A stretch of DNA of 64,000 bases from positions 2,732,074-2,796,073 of the forward strand of contig FN543093.2 in the NCBI GenBank assembly GCA_000027065.2, given 5' to 3'. The notes beneath the pieces are model-generated. The model was not told where the DNA came from. It saw only the letters and a program-made list of their open reading frames with translations, and did no database searches. The stretch comes from Cronobacter turicensis z3032 (GTDB lineage Bacteria; Pseudomonadota; Gammaproteobacteria; Enterobacterales; Enterobacteriaceae). Position numbers and translations under genes: made by a program. This document shows positions 1 to 8,097 of the stretch, piece by piece (position 1 is the stretch's first letter; every line of letters begins with the position of its first letter).

Positions 1-810
1 AAACAGCACGTGCAGACAGGCCATGCCCGACTCAAACGCCACACCGATGACGTCCAGATCGTCGCCGTTATTCGAGACAAACTGTTTTTCCGTCACGCGG
101 CGCACCGCCTGAATCTGATCGCGCAGGCGCGCGGCCTCTTCAAACGCCAGATTCTGGCTCGCCTGCTCCATGCGCGACACCAGCTGGTTAATCACCTGAT
201 CGTCTTTACCGGCGAGAAACAGCCGCACGTACTCCACCTGCTGCGCGTAATCTTCTTCGCTCACCAGCCCTTCGACGCACGGCCCGAGGCAGCGGCCAAT
301 CTGATATTGCAGACACGGGCGCGAACGGTTGCGATAGACGCTGTTCTCACACTGGCGAATCGGGAAAATCTTCTGCAGCAGCGCGAGGGTTTCACGCACC
401 GCGTAGCCGTTCGGGAACGGGCCGAAATACTCGCCTTTGGCGTGTTTGGCGCCGCGGTGTGTCGCAAGCCGCGGATGCGTATCGCCGCTCAGGAAAATAT
501 ACGGGTAAGATTTATCATCGCGCAGCAGCACGTTATAGCGCGGCTGGTAGAGCTTAATGTAGTTATGCTCCAGCAGCAGCGCTTCGGTTTCGGTGTGGGT
601 TACCGTCACGTCGATATTCTGGATTTGCGCCACCAGCGCTTCGGTTTTACGGCTGGCGAGATTGCTGCGGAAATAGCTGGCAAGGCGTTTTTTGAGATCT
701 TTGGCCTTGCCGACGTAGATAACCGTCCCGCTGGCGTCATACATACGGTAGACGCCAGGCTGGCTGGTGACGGTTTTCAGAAACGACTTGGAATCAAAAA
801 CTTCACTCAC
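1..810 (-). CDS. uvrC: UvrABC excinuclease subunit C, N-terminal 270 residues
   Basis: UvrC makes both incisions of nucleotide excision repair after UvrB has been loaded at a lesion. The gene runs off the left edge, so only the N-terminal 270 codons are present. Translation of the minus strand gives the UvrC opening, with the GIY-YIG nuclease motifs PGVYRMYD and [10 protein letters not shown] at about residues 17-40, and the UVR domain region near residues 200-240 ([20 protein letters not shown]). The start is a GTG at 810-808 that overlaps the uvrY stop as GTGA, so translation is probably coupled. The uvrY-uvrC order is the one conserved in enterobacteria. Everything downstream, including the RNase H-like nuclease and HhH domains, lies outside the window. 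Confidence 0.97.
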   Translation of the reverse strand, partial: MSEVFDSKSFLKTVTSQPGVYRMYDASGTVIYVGKAKDLKKRLASYFRSNLASRKTEALVAQIQNIDVTVTHTETEALLLEHNYIKLYQPRYNVLLRDDKSYPYIFLSGDTHPRLATHRGAKHAKGEYFGPFPNGYAVRETLALLQKIFPIRQCENSVYRNRSRPCLQYQIGRCLGPCVEGLVSEEDYAQQVEYVRLFLAGKDDQVINQLVSRMEQASQNLAFEEAARLRDQIQAVRRVTEKQFVSNNGDDLDVIGVAFESGMACLHVLF

Positions 811-1463
811 TGACTTGATAAGGTCTCCGCGTTACACAGGCCATGGCGGATGGCCAGATGCGTCAATTCGACATCGCCGTGAATGTTTAGCTTACTAAAC
901 ATACGATAGCGGTAGCTGTTGACGGTTTTGGGACTGAGATTAAGCTGCTCAGAGATTTCATTGACCTTCTGGCCTTTGGTAATCATCAGCATAATCTGCA
1001 ATTCCCTTTCCGACAAACTTGCGAAGGGGGATTCGCTGCGGTCGGGCTCAATCTGACTGAGCGCCATCTGCTGTGCGATGTCGGAAGCAATATAGCGCCG
1101 CCCGGCGTGTACCGATCGAATAGCGCTCACCACTTCGGCGGGAGCCGCACCTTTACTCAGATATCCTGCGGCACCGGCCTGCATCACTTTAGCCGGAAGC
1201 GGATTTTCCGTATGTACGGTTAACATGATCACTTTAATGTCTGAAGAATAACGAGCGATTTTGCGAGTCGCCTCCAGGCCGCCAATGCCCGGCATATTCA
1301 TGTCCATCAGCACGACATCCACGGGGTGAATGCGGCACCATTTGATGGCGTCCTCGCCGCAGCAGGCTTCGCCTGCCACTTTAATGCCCTTCATATCTTC
1401 AAGTATGCGTCGTATCCCTGCGCGCACCAGTTCGTGGTCATCAACAAGAAGAACGTTGATCAA
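807..1463 (-). CDS. uvrY: BarA-UvrY response regulator
   Basis: UvrY (SirA/GacA) is the DNA-binding response regulator of the BarA sensor kinase. It activates the CsrB/CsrC small RNAs that titrate CsrA, and so affects motility, biofilm and carbon storage. The 218-residue protein has a receiver domain (VDDHEL with the acidic pocket, phospho-Asp in VLMDMNMPG near residue 54, Lys in YLSKG near 104) and a LuxR-type helix-turn-helix ([32 protein letters not shown]) at about 145-205. The start is TTG at 1463, preceded by GGAGTG at 1476-1471 with good spacing. As I recall, the E. coli gene also uses UUG. It is co-transcribed with uvrC. Confidence 0.97.
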   Translation of the reverse strand: MINVLLVDDHELVRAGIRRILEDMKGIKVAGEACCGEDAIKWCRIHPVDVVLMDMNMPGIGGLEATRKIARYSSDIKVIMLTVHTENPLPAKVMQAGAAGYLSKGAAPAEVVSAIRSVHAGRRYIASDIAQQMALSQIEPDRSESPFASLSERELQIMLMITKGQKVNEISEQLNLSPKTVNSYRYRMFSKLNIHGDVELTHLAIRHGLCNAETLSSQ

Positions 1464-1945
1464 AGGAAAACACTCCTCAAAAAGGGATAACGCTGCTGGT
1501 AACTTATTCGCCCCATATTAGCGTTTTTTAACTCAATTTTGAAACGCAAAAAATGCACTTATGTAAGCATCAGCACTGTTAAACCCTATTAAAACGCCTT
1601 TTTAAACCACTGACAGAAGCGCAGACACTTAAAAACCGCCGAAAAATCAAGGTACAGCATTTTTGGGTATAACTTATTACAGGCTGACAATTTTAAAGCA
1701 CTGATAAACAACTTTTAAATTTACAACGAAGAAACTTATTAGAAACATATATTTTTACCGCTACGCCAGCGAACCCTGTGTAATCCGGCATATCAGGGAA
1801 AGCTTATTATAATAAGCCGGGCGCGCGGTAAAACGCTCAAAAAATCGGCGCTAATTACTTTTTTGGACCTTATGGTATACTCCGCCGCCTTATAACATCG
1901 ACAGGCGTGCCCCGCGCACGTAGTTACACTGACAGAGGACAAAAT
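1464..1945. other. Intergenic region between uvrY and yecF
   Basis: This 482-bp stretch between divergent genes is clearly more AT-rich than its flanks and carries no convincing ORF. It should hold the uvrY promoter (minus strand) and the yecF promoter (plus strand). A perfect 16-bp palindrome, GCTTATTATAATAAGC, sits at 1802-1817. I see no terminator or RNA gene that I can name. Confidence 0.6.
1873..1881 (+). promoter_or_regulatory. Extended -10 promoter element for yecF
   Basis: TGGTATACT is an extended -10 element (TGn followed by TATACT), about 65 bp upstream of the yecF ATG. No good -35 hexamer lies 16-18 bp upstream, as is usual for extended -10 promoters. Inferred from sequence only. 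Confidence 0.45.
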
Positions 1946-2170
1946 ATGAGCGCTCCCGATATTTCCACCGCAGAGAACAACCAGGAACTGGCCACCGAGG
2001 TGTCCTGCCTGAAATCCCTCCTGACCCTGATGCTACAGGCGATGGGTCAGGCGGACGCGGGCCGGGTTATCCTTAAAATGGAAAAACAGATAGCCGAAAT
2101 GGAAGACGCGGAGCAGGCGGCGGTTTACACCAACACTGTTAAGCAGATTAAACAGGCTTACCGCCGTTAA
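1946..2170 (+). CDS. yecF: DUF2594 family protein YecF
   Basis: This 74-residue protein matches E. coli YecF along its whole length ([16 protein letters not shown] at the N-terminus, KQIKQAYRR at the C-terminus). It is largely helical, with hydrophobic heptads around ALTLMLQAM-type sequence, has no signal peptide and is probably cytoplasmic. Its function is unknown. The ATG at 1946 has AGAGGA at 1934-1939 as ribosome binding site; an upstream in-frame start at 1907 lies in leader sequence and is not needed. The gene lies between uvrY and sdiA, converging on sdiA, as in E. coli. Confidence 0.93.
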   Translation: MSAPDISTAENNQELATEVSCLKSLLTLMLQAMGQADAGRVILKMEKQIAEMEDAEQAAVYTNTVKQIKQAYRR

Positions 2171-2171
2171 T

Positions 2172-2211
2172 AAAAAAACCGGCTGGAGAGCGGTTATTCT
2201 TCCAGCCGGTT
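2172..2211 (-). terminator. Rho-independent terminator of sdiA
   Basis: A perfect 11-bp stem (AACCGGCTGGA / TCCAGCCGGTT, 2177-2187 and 2201-2211) is followed on the minus strand by a run of seven T (plus-strand A at 2172-2178). Orientation and the T tract fit termination of sdiA; the hairpin may also stop yecF transcripts. Confidence 0.85.
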
Positions 2212-2243
2212 CGAGTGTCTGACACGCAGAACAAATTACCCGA

Positions 2244-2969
2244 TCAAATCAGCCCTATTGCAGCAGCATAACAGGCAATTTGGGTTTTGTTCGGAGCATT
2301 AAACTTCTTCTGCATATTTTTCTGGTGGAAATTAACGGTATTTTCCGAGATAGATAATATTATCGCTATTTCCGCAGATGTTTTACCTTCCGCCGTCCAC
2401 TGCAATATCTCTTTTTCTCGCTTACTCAGTTTCATTTCCAGCACGGTCGCCGCCGGATCTTCCAGACGCATCATCGCGACGAGGCTTTGTTCCACTAAAT
2501 GCTGAAGTCGCAACGCCAGTTCGTCATCCGGCATGGAGTGTCCACGCGGGCTGGTTCCAGAGACGGACAAAAATCCCTGGGCGCGGTTAGGCGCAATGAC
2601 GCACTGCGTTACGCCCTTGACCAGACCGTGGTCGCGCGCGGCATTCCAGAGCTCCTCTGCGGCGCCGGCAAACAGCGCGTCATTCCATGAGAGCGGGCCT
2701 ATAAGATAGTTGGCGGGCTTCAGCACCGGATCTATCACGAAGTAATTTTCCGCCTGATAATGCTCAAGCCAGGCTTCAGGATAGGTGGTGTGCAGCGTCA
2801 GTTTGGGGCGCGTGAAAGGCACAGGATGGCGAACGCAAAGTGCGAAATAATCATATTCCATGTTCTGCGTTTCGGTTTTCAGGAGCGAATAAATGTCGCC
2901 TGAATCCTGAATTTCCTGAAAGCGGGTCGTCATTTCCCGACGCCAGTTAAAAAAGTCACTTTCCTTCAT
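2244..2969 (-). CDS. sdiA: LuxR-type quorum-sensing regulator SdiA
   Basis: SdiA is a LuxR-family receptor for N-acyl-homoserine lactones made by other bacteria, and a transcription factor. The 241-residue protein has the autoinducer-binding domain at about 1-170, including YDYFALCVRHPVPFTRP and the conserved WNDALF and GVTQ segments, and a C-terminal LuxR helix-turn-helix (LSKREKEILQWTAEGKTSAEI, ISENTVNFHQKNMQKK). The start at 2969 aligns with the E. coli protein; a longer frame to 3032 adds 21 residues with no family support. No luxI homologue is visible, in line with SdiA as an eavesdropping receptor. The gene is monocistronic and ends at a strong terminator. Confidence 0.95.
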   Translation of the reverse strand: MKESDFFNWRREMTTRFQEIQDSGDIYSLLKTETQNMEYDYFALCVRHPVPFTRPKLTLHTTYPEAWLEHYQAENYFVIDPVLKPANYLIGPLSWNDALFAGAAEELWNAARDHGLVKGVTQCVIAPNRAQGFLSVSGTSPRGHSMPDDELALRLQHLVEQSLVAMMRLEDPAATVLEMKLSKREKEILQWTAEGKTSAEIAIILSISENTVNFHQKNMQKKFNAPNKTQIACYAAAIGLI

Positions 2970-3191
2970 GCTGTGGGGCGAAACTCCTGTCGTGCTGTAA
3001 GCATTATTTTTTGTGATATGACAAAGTAACACATTCTACATAATTATTAATATCAATAATCGGCATTCTGCACGGGACATTGCGCCAGACGCAGGCTTTA
3101 AGGCAAATTAAATCGCTAAGGGACTGTTGATGCTGATTAATTGGCCAGGCGTATTTTAAAGCTTATTTTTTACAGGGTTTCCAGGGGAGCA

Positions 3192-3214
3192 CCCGGCGCG
3201 GGAAACACGCCGGG
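3192..3214 (-). terminator. Hairpin after tcyN
   Basis: CCCGGCG / CGCCGGG arms (3192-3198 and 3208-3214) form a GC-rich hairpin 8-30 bp past the tcyN stop. No T run follows on the minus strand, so this is at best a weak or Rho-assisted terminator, or an mRNA-stabilising end. Confidence 0.35.
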
Positions 3215-3221
3215 CAACGAG

Positions 3222-3974
3222 TCAGGCATTGAGAAACTTATCTAAAAACTGCCGGGTGCGCGGCTGCGTCGGGTTGGCAAACAGGGTTTTCGCCTCGCCC
3301 TGTTCGACGATTTTTCCCTGATCCATAAAGATGGCGCGATCGGCCACATCACGCGCAAAACTCATCTCATGGGTCACAATCACCATCGTGCGCTTCTCCT
3401 GCGCCAGCTGGCGAATCGTGTTCAGCACTTCGCCCACCAGTTCCGGATCCAGCGCAGACGTCGGCTCATCGAACAGAATCACCTCCGGGCGCATCGCCAG
3501 CGCGCGGGCGATCGCCACACGCTGCTGTTGTCCGCCGGAGAGGCGCTTCGGGTAGCTATTTTCTTTACCGGAAAGCCCCACTTTCGCCAGCAGTTCGCGG
3601 GCGCGCGCCGTGGCGTCGGCTTTCGGTTCGCCTTTGACGATAACCGGGCCTTCGATAATGTTCTCAAGCACTGTGCGATGCGGGAACAGATTGAAGCTCT
3701 GAAAGACAAAGCCAACCTGCTGGCGCAGCTGACGGACCAGACCACGCTGTTCGCGAATCGATTTGGCGGTATCAATCATGATATCCCCCACGCGCACAGT
3801 GCCGCTCTCAGGCTGTTCCAGCAGGTTAATGCTGCGCAGGAGCGTGGTTTTACCGGAGCCGCTGGGGCCGATAATCGCCACCACTTCCCCGGTCTGTACT
3901 TCCAGGTCGATGCCGTGCAGCACCGTCTGCCCGTGAAACGACTTCACCAGGTTTTTGACCTCTATGGCACTCAT
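3222..3974 (-). CDS. tcyN: L-cystine ABC transporter ATP-binding protein
   Basis: This is the ATPase subunit of the FliY(TcyJ)-TcyL-TcyN cystine/diaminopimelate importer at the inner membrane. The 250-residue sequence has Walker A GPSGSGKTTLL near 37-47, the Q-loop VFQSFNLFPH, the ABC signature LSGGQQQRVAIARAL, Walker B VILFDEPTSALD and the switch His in VTHEMSF. These are typical of polar amino-acid ABC ATPases. Its ATG overlaps the tcyL stop as ATGA, giving coupled translation. It was formerly named yecC. Sulfur-starvation control is known for the E. coli operon but cannot be seen here. Confidence 0.95.
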   Translation of the reverse strand: MSAIEVKNLVKSFHGQTVLHGIDLEVQTGEVVAIIGPSGSGKTTLLRSINLLEQPESGTVRVGDIMIDTAKSIREQRGLVRQLRQQVGFVFQSFNLFPHRTVLENIIEGPVIVKGEPKADATARARELLAKVGLSGKENSYPKRLSGGQQQRVAIARALAMRPEVILFDEPTSALDPELVGEVLNTIRQLAQEKRTMVIVTHEMSFARDVADRAIFMDQGKIVEQGEAKTLFANPTQPRTRQFLDKFLNA

Positions 3975-4639
3975 TTCGGATCGCGCTCCTGTCGGTTCAG
4001 CTGGTTTTCAAAATGGTTTTGCAACGCGGAAAGCACCGTCGCCATCACCCAGTAAATCAGCGACGCGGCCAGATACATGGTAAAGACTTCCAGCGTGCGC
4101 GAGGTAATGAGCTGCGCCTGGCGGAACAGTTCCGGCACCTGAATGGTGGCGGCGAGCGAGGTATCTTTCACGAGGCTGATAAAACTGTTGCCGAGCGGCG
4201 GCAGCGCCACGCGGGCGGCCTGCGGCAGGATGGCGCGGCGTAGCGTCTGCCACGGCGTCATGCCGATACTGGCCGCCGCTTCCCACTGCCCTTTATCGAT
4301 AGACGAAATCGCCGCGCGCAGCGTCTCGGAGGTGTACGCCGCCGTATTAAGCGAAAGGCCGATCATTGCCGCCGGGATCGGGTCCAGCTCAATACCGAAC
4401 TGCGGCAGACCGTAGTAGATCATAAACAGCTGTGCGATAAGCGGCGTACCGCGAAACACCGAAATATAAAAGCGCGCCAGCCACGATACCGGCCAGAAAG
4501 GCGAAAGGCGCATCATCGCCAGCAGAAAGCCTAACACCAGGCCGAAAAACATGCCGCCGATGCTCAGCTGTAGCGTAAAAACGGCCCCTTTCAGAAGAAA
4601 GGGCGCCGAATCGATAACCAGTTGGATACTTTCCTGCAT
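3971..4639 (-). CDS. tcyL: L-cystine ABC transporter permease
   Basis: This is the inner-membrane permease subunit of the cystine importer, 222 residues with four to five transmembrane segments, the first at about residues 15-40. The HisM/GlnP-type EAA loop, EAAASIGMTPWQTLRRAILP, contacts the ATPase. It lies 23 bp downstream of dcyD and overlaps tcyN by four bases. It was formerly yecS. Family and neighbours agree, so the call is firm. Confidence 0.95.
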   Translation of the reverse strand: MQESIQLVIDSAPFLLKGAVFTLQLSIGGMFFGLVLGFLLAMMRLSPFWPVSWLARFYISVFRGTPLIAQLFMIYYGLPQFGIELDPIPAAMIGLSLNTAAYTSETLRAAISSIDKGQWEAAASIGMTPWQTLRRAILPQAARVALPPLGNSFISLVKDTSLAATIQVPELFRQAQLITSRTLEVFTMYLAASLIYWVMATVLSALQNHFENQLNRQERDPK

Positions 4640-4662
4640 TATGTTGGTTTCACCCTGCGTTT

Positions 4663-5643
4663 TCAGACATGCGGATGGTACGCGAACAGCGCCGGAGCGC
4701 CGCCGGTGTGAATAAAGAGAATCGGTCCGTTATCTTTGAAACGGTTCTGCGAGATGCCGTCAATCAGCCCGGCCATCGCTTTGCCGGTATAAACCGGATC
4801 CAGCAGAATGCCTTCAAGGCGCGCCAGCAGCTTCACCGCTTCCATGCCTTCGTCATTCGGCATGCCGTAGCCTGGCGCGAAGTAATCGTCCCACAGCACA
4901 ATATCGGCCCGCGCTTCCAGCTCCAGCGCCTCGGCGACGCCCTGCTGCAACGCCACCACTTTCGGCTTCTGCATCGCAACGCTTCGCGACACCGTTACGC
5001 CGATAAGCTCGGCGTCGGGCATCCCCTGCTCCAGCCCGACGGCCAGCCCCGCGTGCGTACCGGCGCTGCCGGAAGCTACCACCACGGAAGACGGACGCAC
5101 GATGCCTTCGCACTGCTGCACAATTTCAAGCGTGCTTTCGACATAGCCGAGCGCGCCCAGCACATTCGAGCCGCCGACCGGGATCACATAAGGCCGAAAG
5201 CCCTGTGCCTCCAGACGCACCGCCAGTTCGTCAAGCTGCTGGTCCGGCGCGTCCAGCGCGTCGCACATTTCAACCTGCACGTTAAAGAGATCCAGCAACA
5301 GCCGGTTGCCGTTCGTCAGATAGTTCTCTTCACGCGTGGCGATCGGGTTTTCCAGTAGCGCCACGCAATGTAAACCGAGGCGCGCGGCGACCGCCGCCGT
5401 CTGGCGCACATGGTTAGACTGGATAGCGCCCGCGGTCACCAGCGTGTCGGCGCCTTCGCGCAGCGCCTGAGCCGCGAGAAACTCCAGCTTGCGCAGCTTA
5501 TTGCCACCCATTGCCACCGGCATCGCGTCATCGCGCTTGATAAAAATTTCACGGCCCAGGTAGTCGGACAGGCGCGGCAGGAAATCCAGCGGCGTGGGCG
5601 CGCCGATAAGCTCAAGACGCGCAAAGCGGGTAAGATTATGCAT
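4663..5643 (-). CDS. dcyD: D-cysteine desulfhydrase
   Basis: DcyD is a PLP enzyme that cleaves D-cysteine to pyruvate, sulfide and ammonia. It belongs to the fold-type II ACC-deaminase family. The 326 residues include the PLP-lysine segment [15 protein letters not shown] (Lys near 51), the substrate loop [17 protein letters not shown], the phosphate-binding [12 protein letters not shown] and [11 protein letters not shown] near the C-terminus, all as in E. coli DcyD. It sits between the binding protein and the permease of the cystine transporter, so import and breakdown of sulfur amino acids are encoded together. A terminator lies between tcyJ and this gene, so expression must be by read-through or a separate promoter. 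Confidence 0.95.
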   Translation of the reverse strand: MHNLTRFARLELIGAPTPLDFLPRLSDYLGREIFIKRDDAMPVAMGGNKLRKLEFLAAQALREGADTLVTAGAIQSNHVRQTAAVAARLGLHCVALLENPIATREENYLTNGNRLLLDLFNVQVEMCDALDAPDQQLDELAVRLEAQGFRPYVIPVGGSNVLGALGYVESTLEIVQQCEGIVRPSSVVVASGSAGTHAGLAVGLEQGMPDAELIGVTVSRSVAMQKPKVVALQQGVAEALELEARADIVLWDDYFAPGYGMPNDEGMEAVKLLARLEGILLDPVYTGKAMAGLIDGISQNRFKDNGPILFIHTGGAPALFAYHPHV

Positions 5644-5704
5644 GGTGAAACCTCATGCCAGTTCAGCGGTTAAACCGTCATTATGCAGCAATTCTTCGCA
5701 GGCA

Positions 5705-5733
5705 TAAAAAAAGGCGCTGATATCAGCACCTTT
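5705..5733 (-). terminator. Terminator between tcyJ and dcyD
   Basis: AAGGTGCTGA / TCAGCGCCTT read on the minus strand pair with one G-U wobble and are followed by a run of seven T. The wobble makes the minus-strand RNA hairpin better than the plus-strand one, so it belongs to tcyJ. It probably attenuates rather than fully stops transcription into dcyD-tcyLN. Confidence 0.8.
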
Positions 5734-5750
5734 TTTGCGCAACGAAACCC

Positions 5751-6551
5751 TTATTTGGTCACGTCCGCGCCAAACCACTTCTCAGAGATTTTCTTCAGCG
5801 TGCCATCTTTCTGCATCTCAGCGATGGCGCTGTCGACGGCCTTCACGAAATCGTCGTTGCCTTTACGCACCGCGACGCCCGCTTCCTGACGAGAGAACGG
5901 CTCACCGGCCGCGGCCAGCGTATTATTGGTTTTCTTCACCAGATCCAGCGCCGCCAGGCGATCCACCAGAATGGCGTCAATGCGGCCTACGCGCAGATCC
6001 TGATATTTGGTCGGGTCGTCGTCATAGGTACGGATATCCACACCCTGCACGTTCTGGCGCAGCCACTCTTCGTAGTTGGTACCAAGCCCGACGCCGACTT
6101 TTTTGCCCTTGAGATCGGCGGCGGTTTTAATGCTCTGCGCGTTCTCTTTCTTCACCAGCGCCTGAATACCGGAAACGGTATACGGCGTTGAGAAATCATA
6201 TTTTTTCTTGCGCTCGTCGGAGATAGTGACCTGGTTAATCACCACGTCAATACGCTTAGAATCCAGCGATGCCAGCATCCCGTCCCATTTGGTCGGCTTA
6301 AGGGAGGCTTTCACGCCCAGGTGCTTTGCGAGCGCCTCGGCGAACTCCACTTCAAAGCCAGTCAGCTTGCCGTCATCGCCCTGGAAGCTAAACGGCGGAT
6401 AGGTGCCTTCCAGCCCCACCAGCAGCGTGCCGCGTTCTTTAACTTTATTCAGCAAATTTTCCGCAGCATAGGTTTTCACGCTCATGCCTGCTACCAGCGC
6501 GACCGCCATGACGCCCATGAGTGCCTGACGACCAAAAAGTGCAAGTTTCAT
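5751..6551 (-). CDS. tcyJ: L-cystine periplasmic binding protein (FliY)
   Basis: This is the periplasmic solute-binding protein of the cystine importer, 266 residues. It has a Sec signal peptide (basic MKLALFGRQ, hydrophobic core, cleavage near AYAA-ENLL) and an SBP_bac_3 fold: GTYPPFSFQGDDGKLTGFEVE, the DVVINQVTIS segment, FSTPYTVSG, and GKKVGVGLGTNYEEWL. The ATG at 6551 has a GGGGT ribosome binding site. It follows fliZ by 85 bp, which is why it was first named fliY; it has no structural flagellar role. It ends at a strong terminator. Confidence 0.95.
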   Translation of the reverse strand: MKLALFGRQALMGVMAVALVAGMSVKTYAAENLLNKVKERGTLLVGLEGTYPPFSFQGDDGKLTGFEVEFAEALAKHLGVKASLKPTKWDGMLASLDSKRIDVVINQVTISDERKKKYDFSTPYTVSGIQALVKKENAQSIKTAADLKGKKVGVGLGTNYEEWLRQNVQGVDIRTYDDDPTKYQDLRVGRIDAILVDRLAALDLVKKTNNTLAAAGEPFSRQEAGVAVRKGNDDFVKAVDSAIAEMQKDGTLKKISEKWFGADVTK

Positions 6552-6636
6552 AAGTACCCCGAATTAACGAAATTGAGTGCTAGTGTAAGTAGTTACGCAA
6601 AGAAATCAAAATCACTGTGCTACAACTTATGCTTTT

Positions 6637-7185
6637 TTAATATATATCAGAAGTTGCCGAGGAGTCGGTTTTCTCCGTCGGGACTAAGGAGACTTGCTGA
6701 TACTGGGCATACTTACGAAGCGCAATACGGTAATTATTGGTACTGGTGAGCGGCAGCCACGCCTCCAGATGCTCGTCGAGATTATCCTGACGGGCAAGGG
6801 AGAGCGGCACCTGGCGTTGGGTGAGATGCGCGCCGAGACGGCGCAGGCGCACCACATATTCGCGAATCGTGCCATGGCTCATATCGGTCTGCTCGAAGAG
6901 ATATTGCTTAAAGCCGATGATATCGAAATAGTTGCTCTGCTCTTTGCAGTGCAGATCGCCACAGAAGCGACAGAGCGCCACCCAGTCCTGCTTTTCCTGC
7001 TCCCAGGCGGTCTCGTCAAGTAACGTATCAAGCGCAGCGATAGCGACCTTGTTCACAATCTCGCCGCGATGGACCAACGTAATGCGATCCAGCAGCTTGT
7101 GACAATGGGCACAATGCGTCTGTGAGTGCTTAAAATCTTTAAGGTAGCGGCTCAGGGGCCGCCTTTTAGGTTGCTGCGCCGTCAT
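6637..7185 (-). CDS. fliZ: Flagellar/sigma-S antagonist regulator FliZ
   Basis: FliZ is a DNA-binding regulator that represses many sigma-S-dependent promoters and supports flagellar gene expression. In Salmonella it also affects invasion genes. The 182 residues match the family: RRPLSRYLKDFKHSQTHCAHC at the N-terminus with a CxxC pair, a second Cys pair in CRFCGDLHC (possible metal site, inference), and an integrase-like core-binding segment GTIREYVVRLRRLG with STNNYRIALRKY. The ATG at 7185 has AGGAGTT upstream. It is 60 bp downstream of fliA in the usual fliAZ operon. Confidence 0.95.
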   Translation of the reverse strand: MTAQQPKRRPLSRYLKDFKHSQTHCAHCHKLLDRITLVHRGEIVNKVAIAALDTLLDETAWEQEKQDWVALCRFCGDLHCKEQSNYFDIIGFKQYLFEQTDMSHGTIREYVVRLRRLGAHLTQRQVPLSLARQDNLDEHLEAWLPLTSTNNYRIALRKYAQYQQVSLVPTEKTDSSATSDIY

Positions 7186-7245
7186 GATAACTCCTGGTTG
7201 TCGTAACTGTATGCGGCATTACCAGGATGATGACGAATCAACAAC

Positions 7246-7965
7246 CTATAGCTTACCCAGCTTGGTTCGCAGACGTTTAATGGCCTGGCTATGCAACTGG
7301 CTAACCCTTGACTCGCCCACTTCCAGTACCGCGCCAATCTCTTTGAGATTGAGCTCTTCCTGGTAGTACAGCGTCAGCACCATCTGCTCGCGCTCCGGCA
7401 GCGATTCAATCGCTTCCATGACACGCTCGCGCAAATTGCCTTCCAGCAGTTGATGCAGCGGGTTTTCGTTCTGGTTATCTTCCGTCACCAGTTCGATACT
7501 ATCGCCATGCTCTTCACGCCATTCGTCATAAGAGAACAGTTGACTATTGTTCGTGTCGAGCAACATCTGACGATATTCTTCAAGCGGGATACTCAGTCGC
7601 TCTGCGACCTCCAGTTCCGTCGCGTTACGTCCCAGTTCCTGCTCCAGTTGGCCTATTGCCTGCGCCACCTCGCGCGCGTTGCGTCGGACACTGCGTGGCA
7701 CCCAGTCACGGCTGCGCAGCTCGTCCAGCATCGCGCCACGTATACGCTGCACTGCGTAAGTGGTAAATGCCGTTCCTTGCAGGGCGTCGTAGCGTTCTAC
7801 AGCATTCAGCAAGCCGATGCCGCCCGCCTGTAACAAATCGTCCAGTTCGACGCTCGCCGGCAAACGCACCTGCAGGCGCAACGCTTCGTGACGCACCAGC
7901 GGGACATAACGCTGCCAGAGCGAGTGTTTATCCATTACACCATCAGCGGTATAGAGAGAATTCAC
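7246..7965 (-). CDS. fliA: RNA polymerase sigma factor FliA (sigma-28)
   Basis: FliA is the sigma-28 factor that transcribes class 3 flagellar genes such as fliC. The 239-residue protein has sigma region 2 (QRYVPLVRHEALRLQVRLP, YAVQRIRGAMLDELR), region 3 (RNAREVAQAIGQLEQELGR) and region 4 (LPEREQMVLTLYYQEELNL, EIGAVLEVGESRVSQLHSQA). It is almost identical to the E. coli protein. Translation starts at GTG (7965), as in E. coli. It is held inactive by FlgM, which is encoded elsewhere. In this genome fliA is separated from fliC by the 14-kb modification island. Confidence 0.97.
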   Translation of the reverse strand: MNSLYTADGVMDKHSLWQRYVPLVRHEALRLQVRLPASVELDDLLQAGGIGLLNAVERYDALQGTAFTTYAVQRIRGAMLDELRSRDWVPRSVRRNAREVAQAIGQLEQELGRNATELEVAERLSIPLEEYRQMLLDTNNSQLFSYDEWREEHGDSIELVTEDNQNENPLHQLLEGNLRERVMEAIESLPEREQMVLTLYYQEELNLKEIGAVLEVGESRVSQLHSQAIKRLRTKLGKL

Positions 7966-7990
7966 GATAAACAGCCCTGCGTTAGTTGAG

Positions 7991-7998
7991 TTATCGGC
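7991..7998 (-). promoter_or_regulatory. Sigma-28 -10 element upstream of fliA
   Basis: On the minus strand this reads GCCGATAA, an exact sigma-28 -10 box, 26 bp before the fliA GTG. The -35 at the right spacing is poor (TGTA rather than TAAA). It is probably the autoregulatory fliA promoter; an FlhDC-dependent promoter should lie in the same 132-bp gap. Confidence 0.55.
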
Positions 7999-8097
7999 GT
8001 GATTATCTAATTCTACAGCGCTTTTTAATCGGGAGAATAATGGTCTAAATAAGGGGTTATTTTAAGGTTATGCGTTAAATCACTGAAAATAAGCTGA

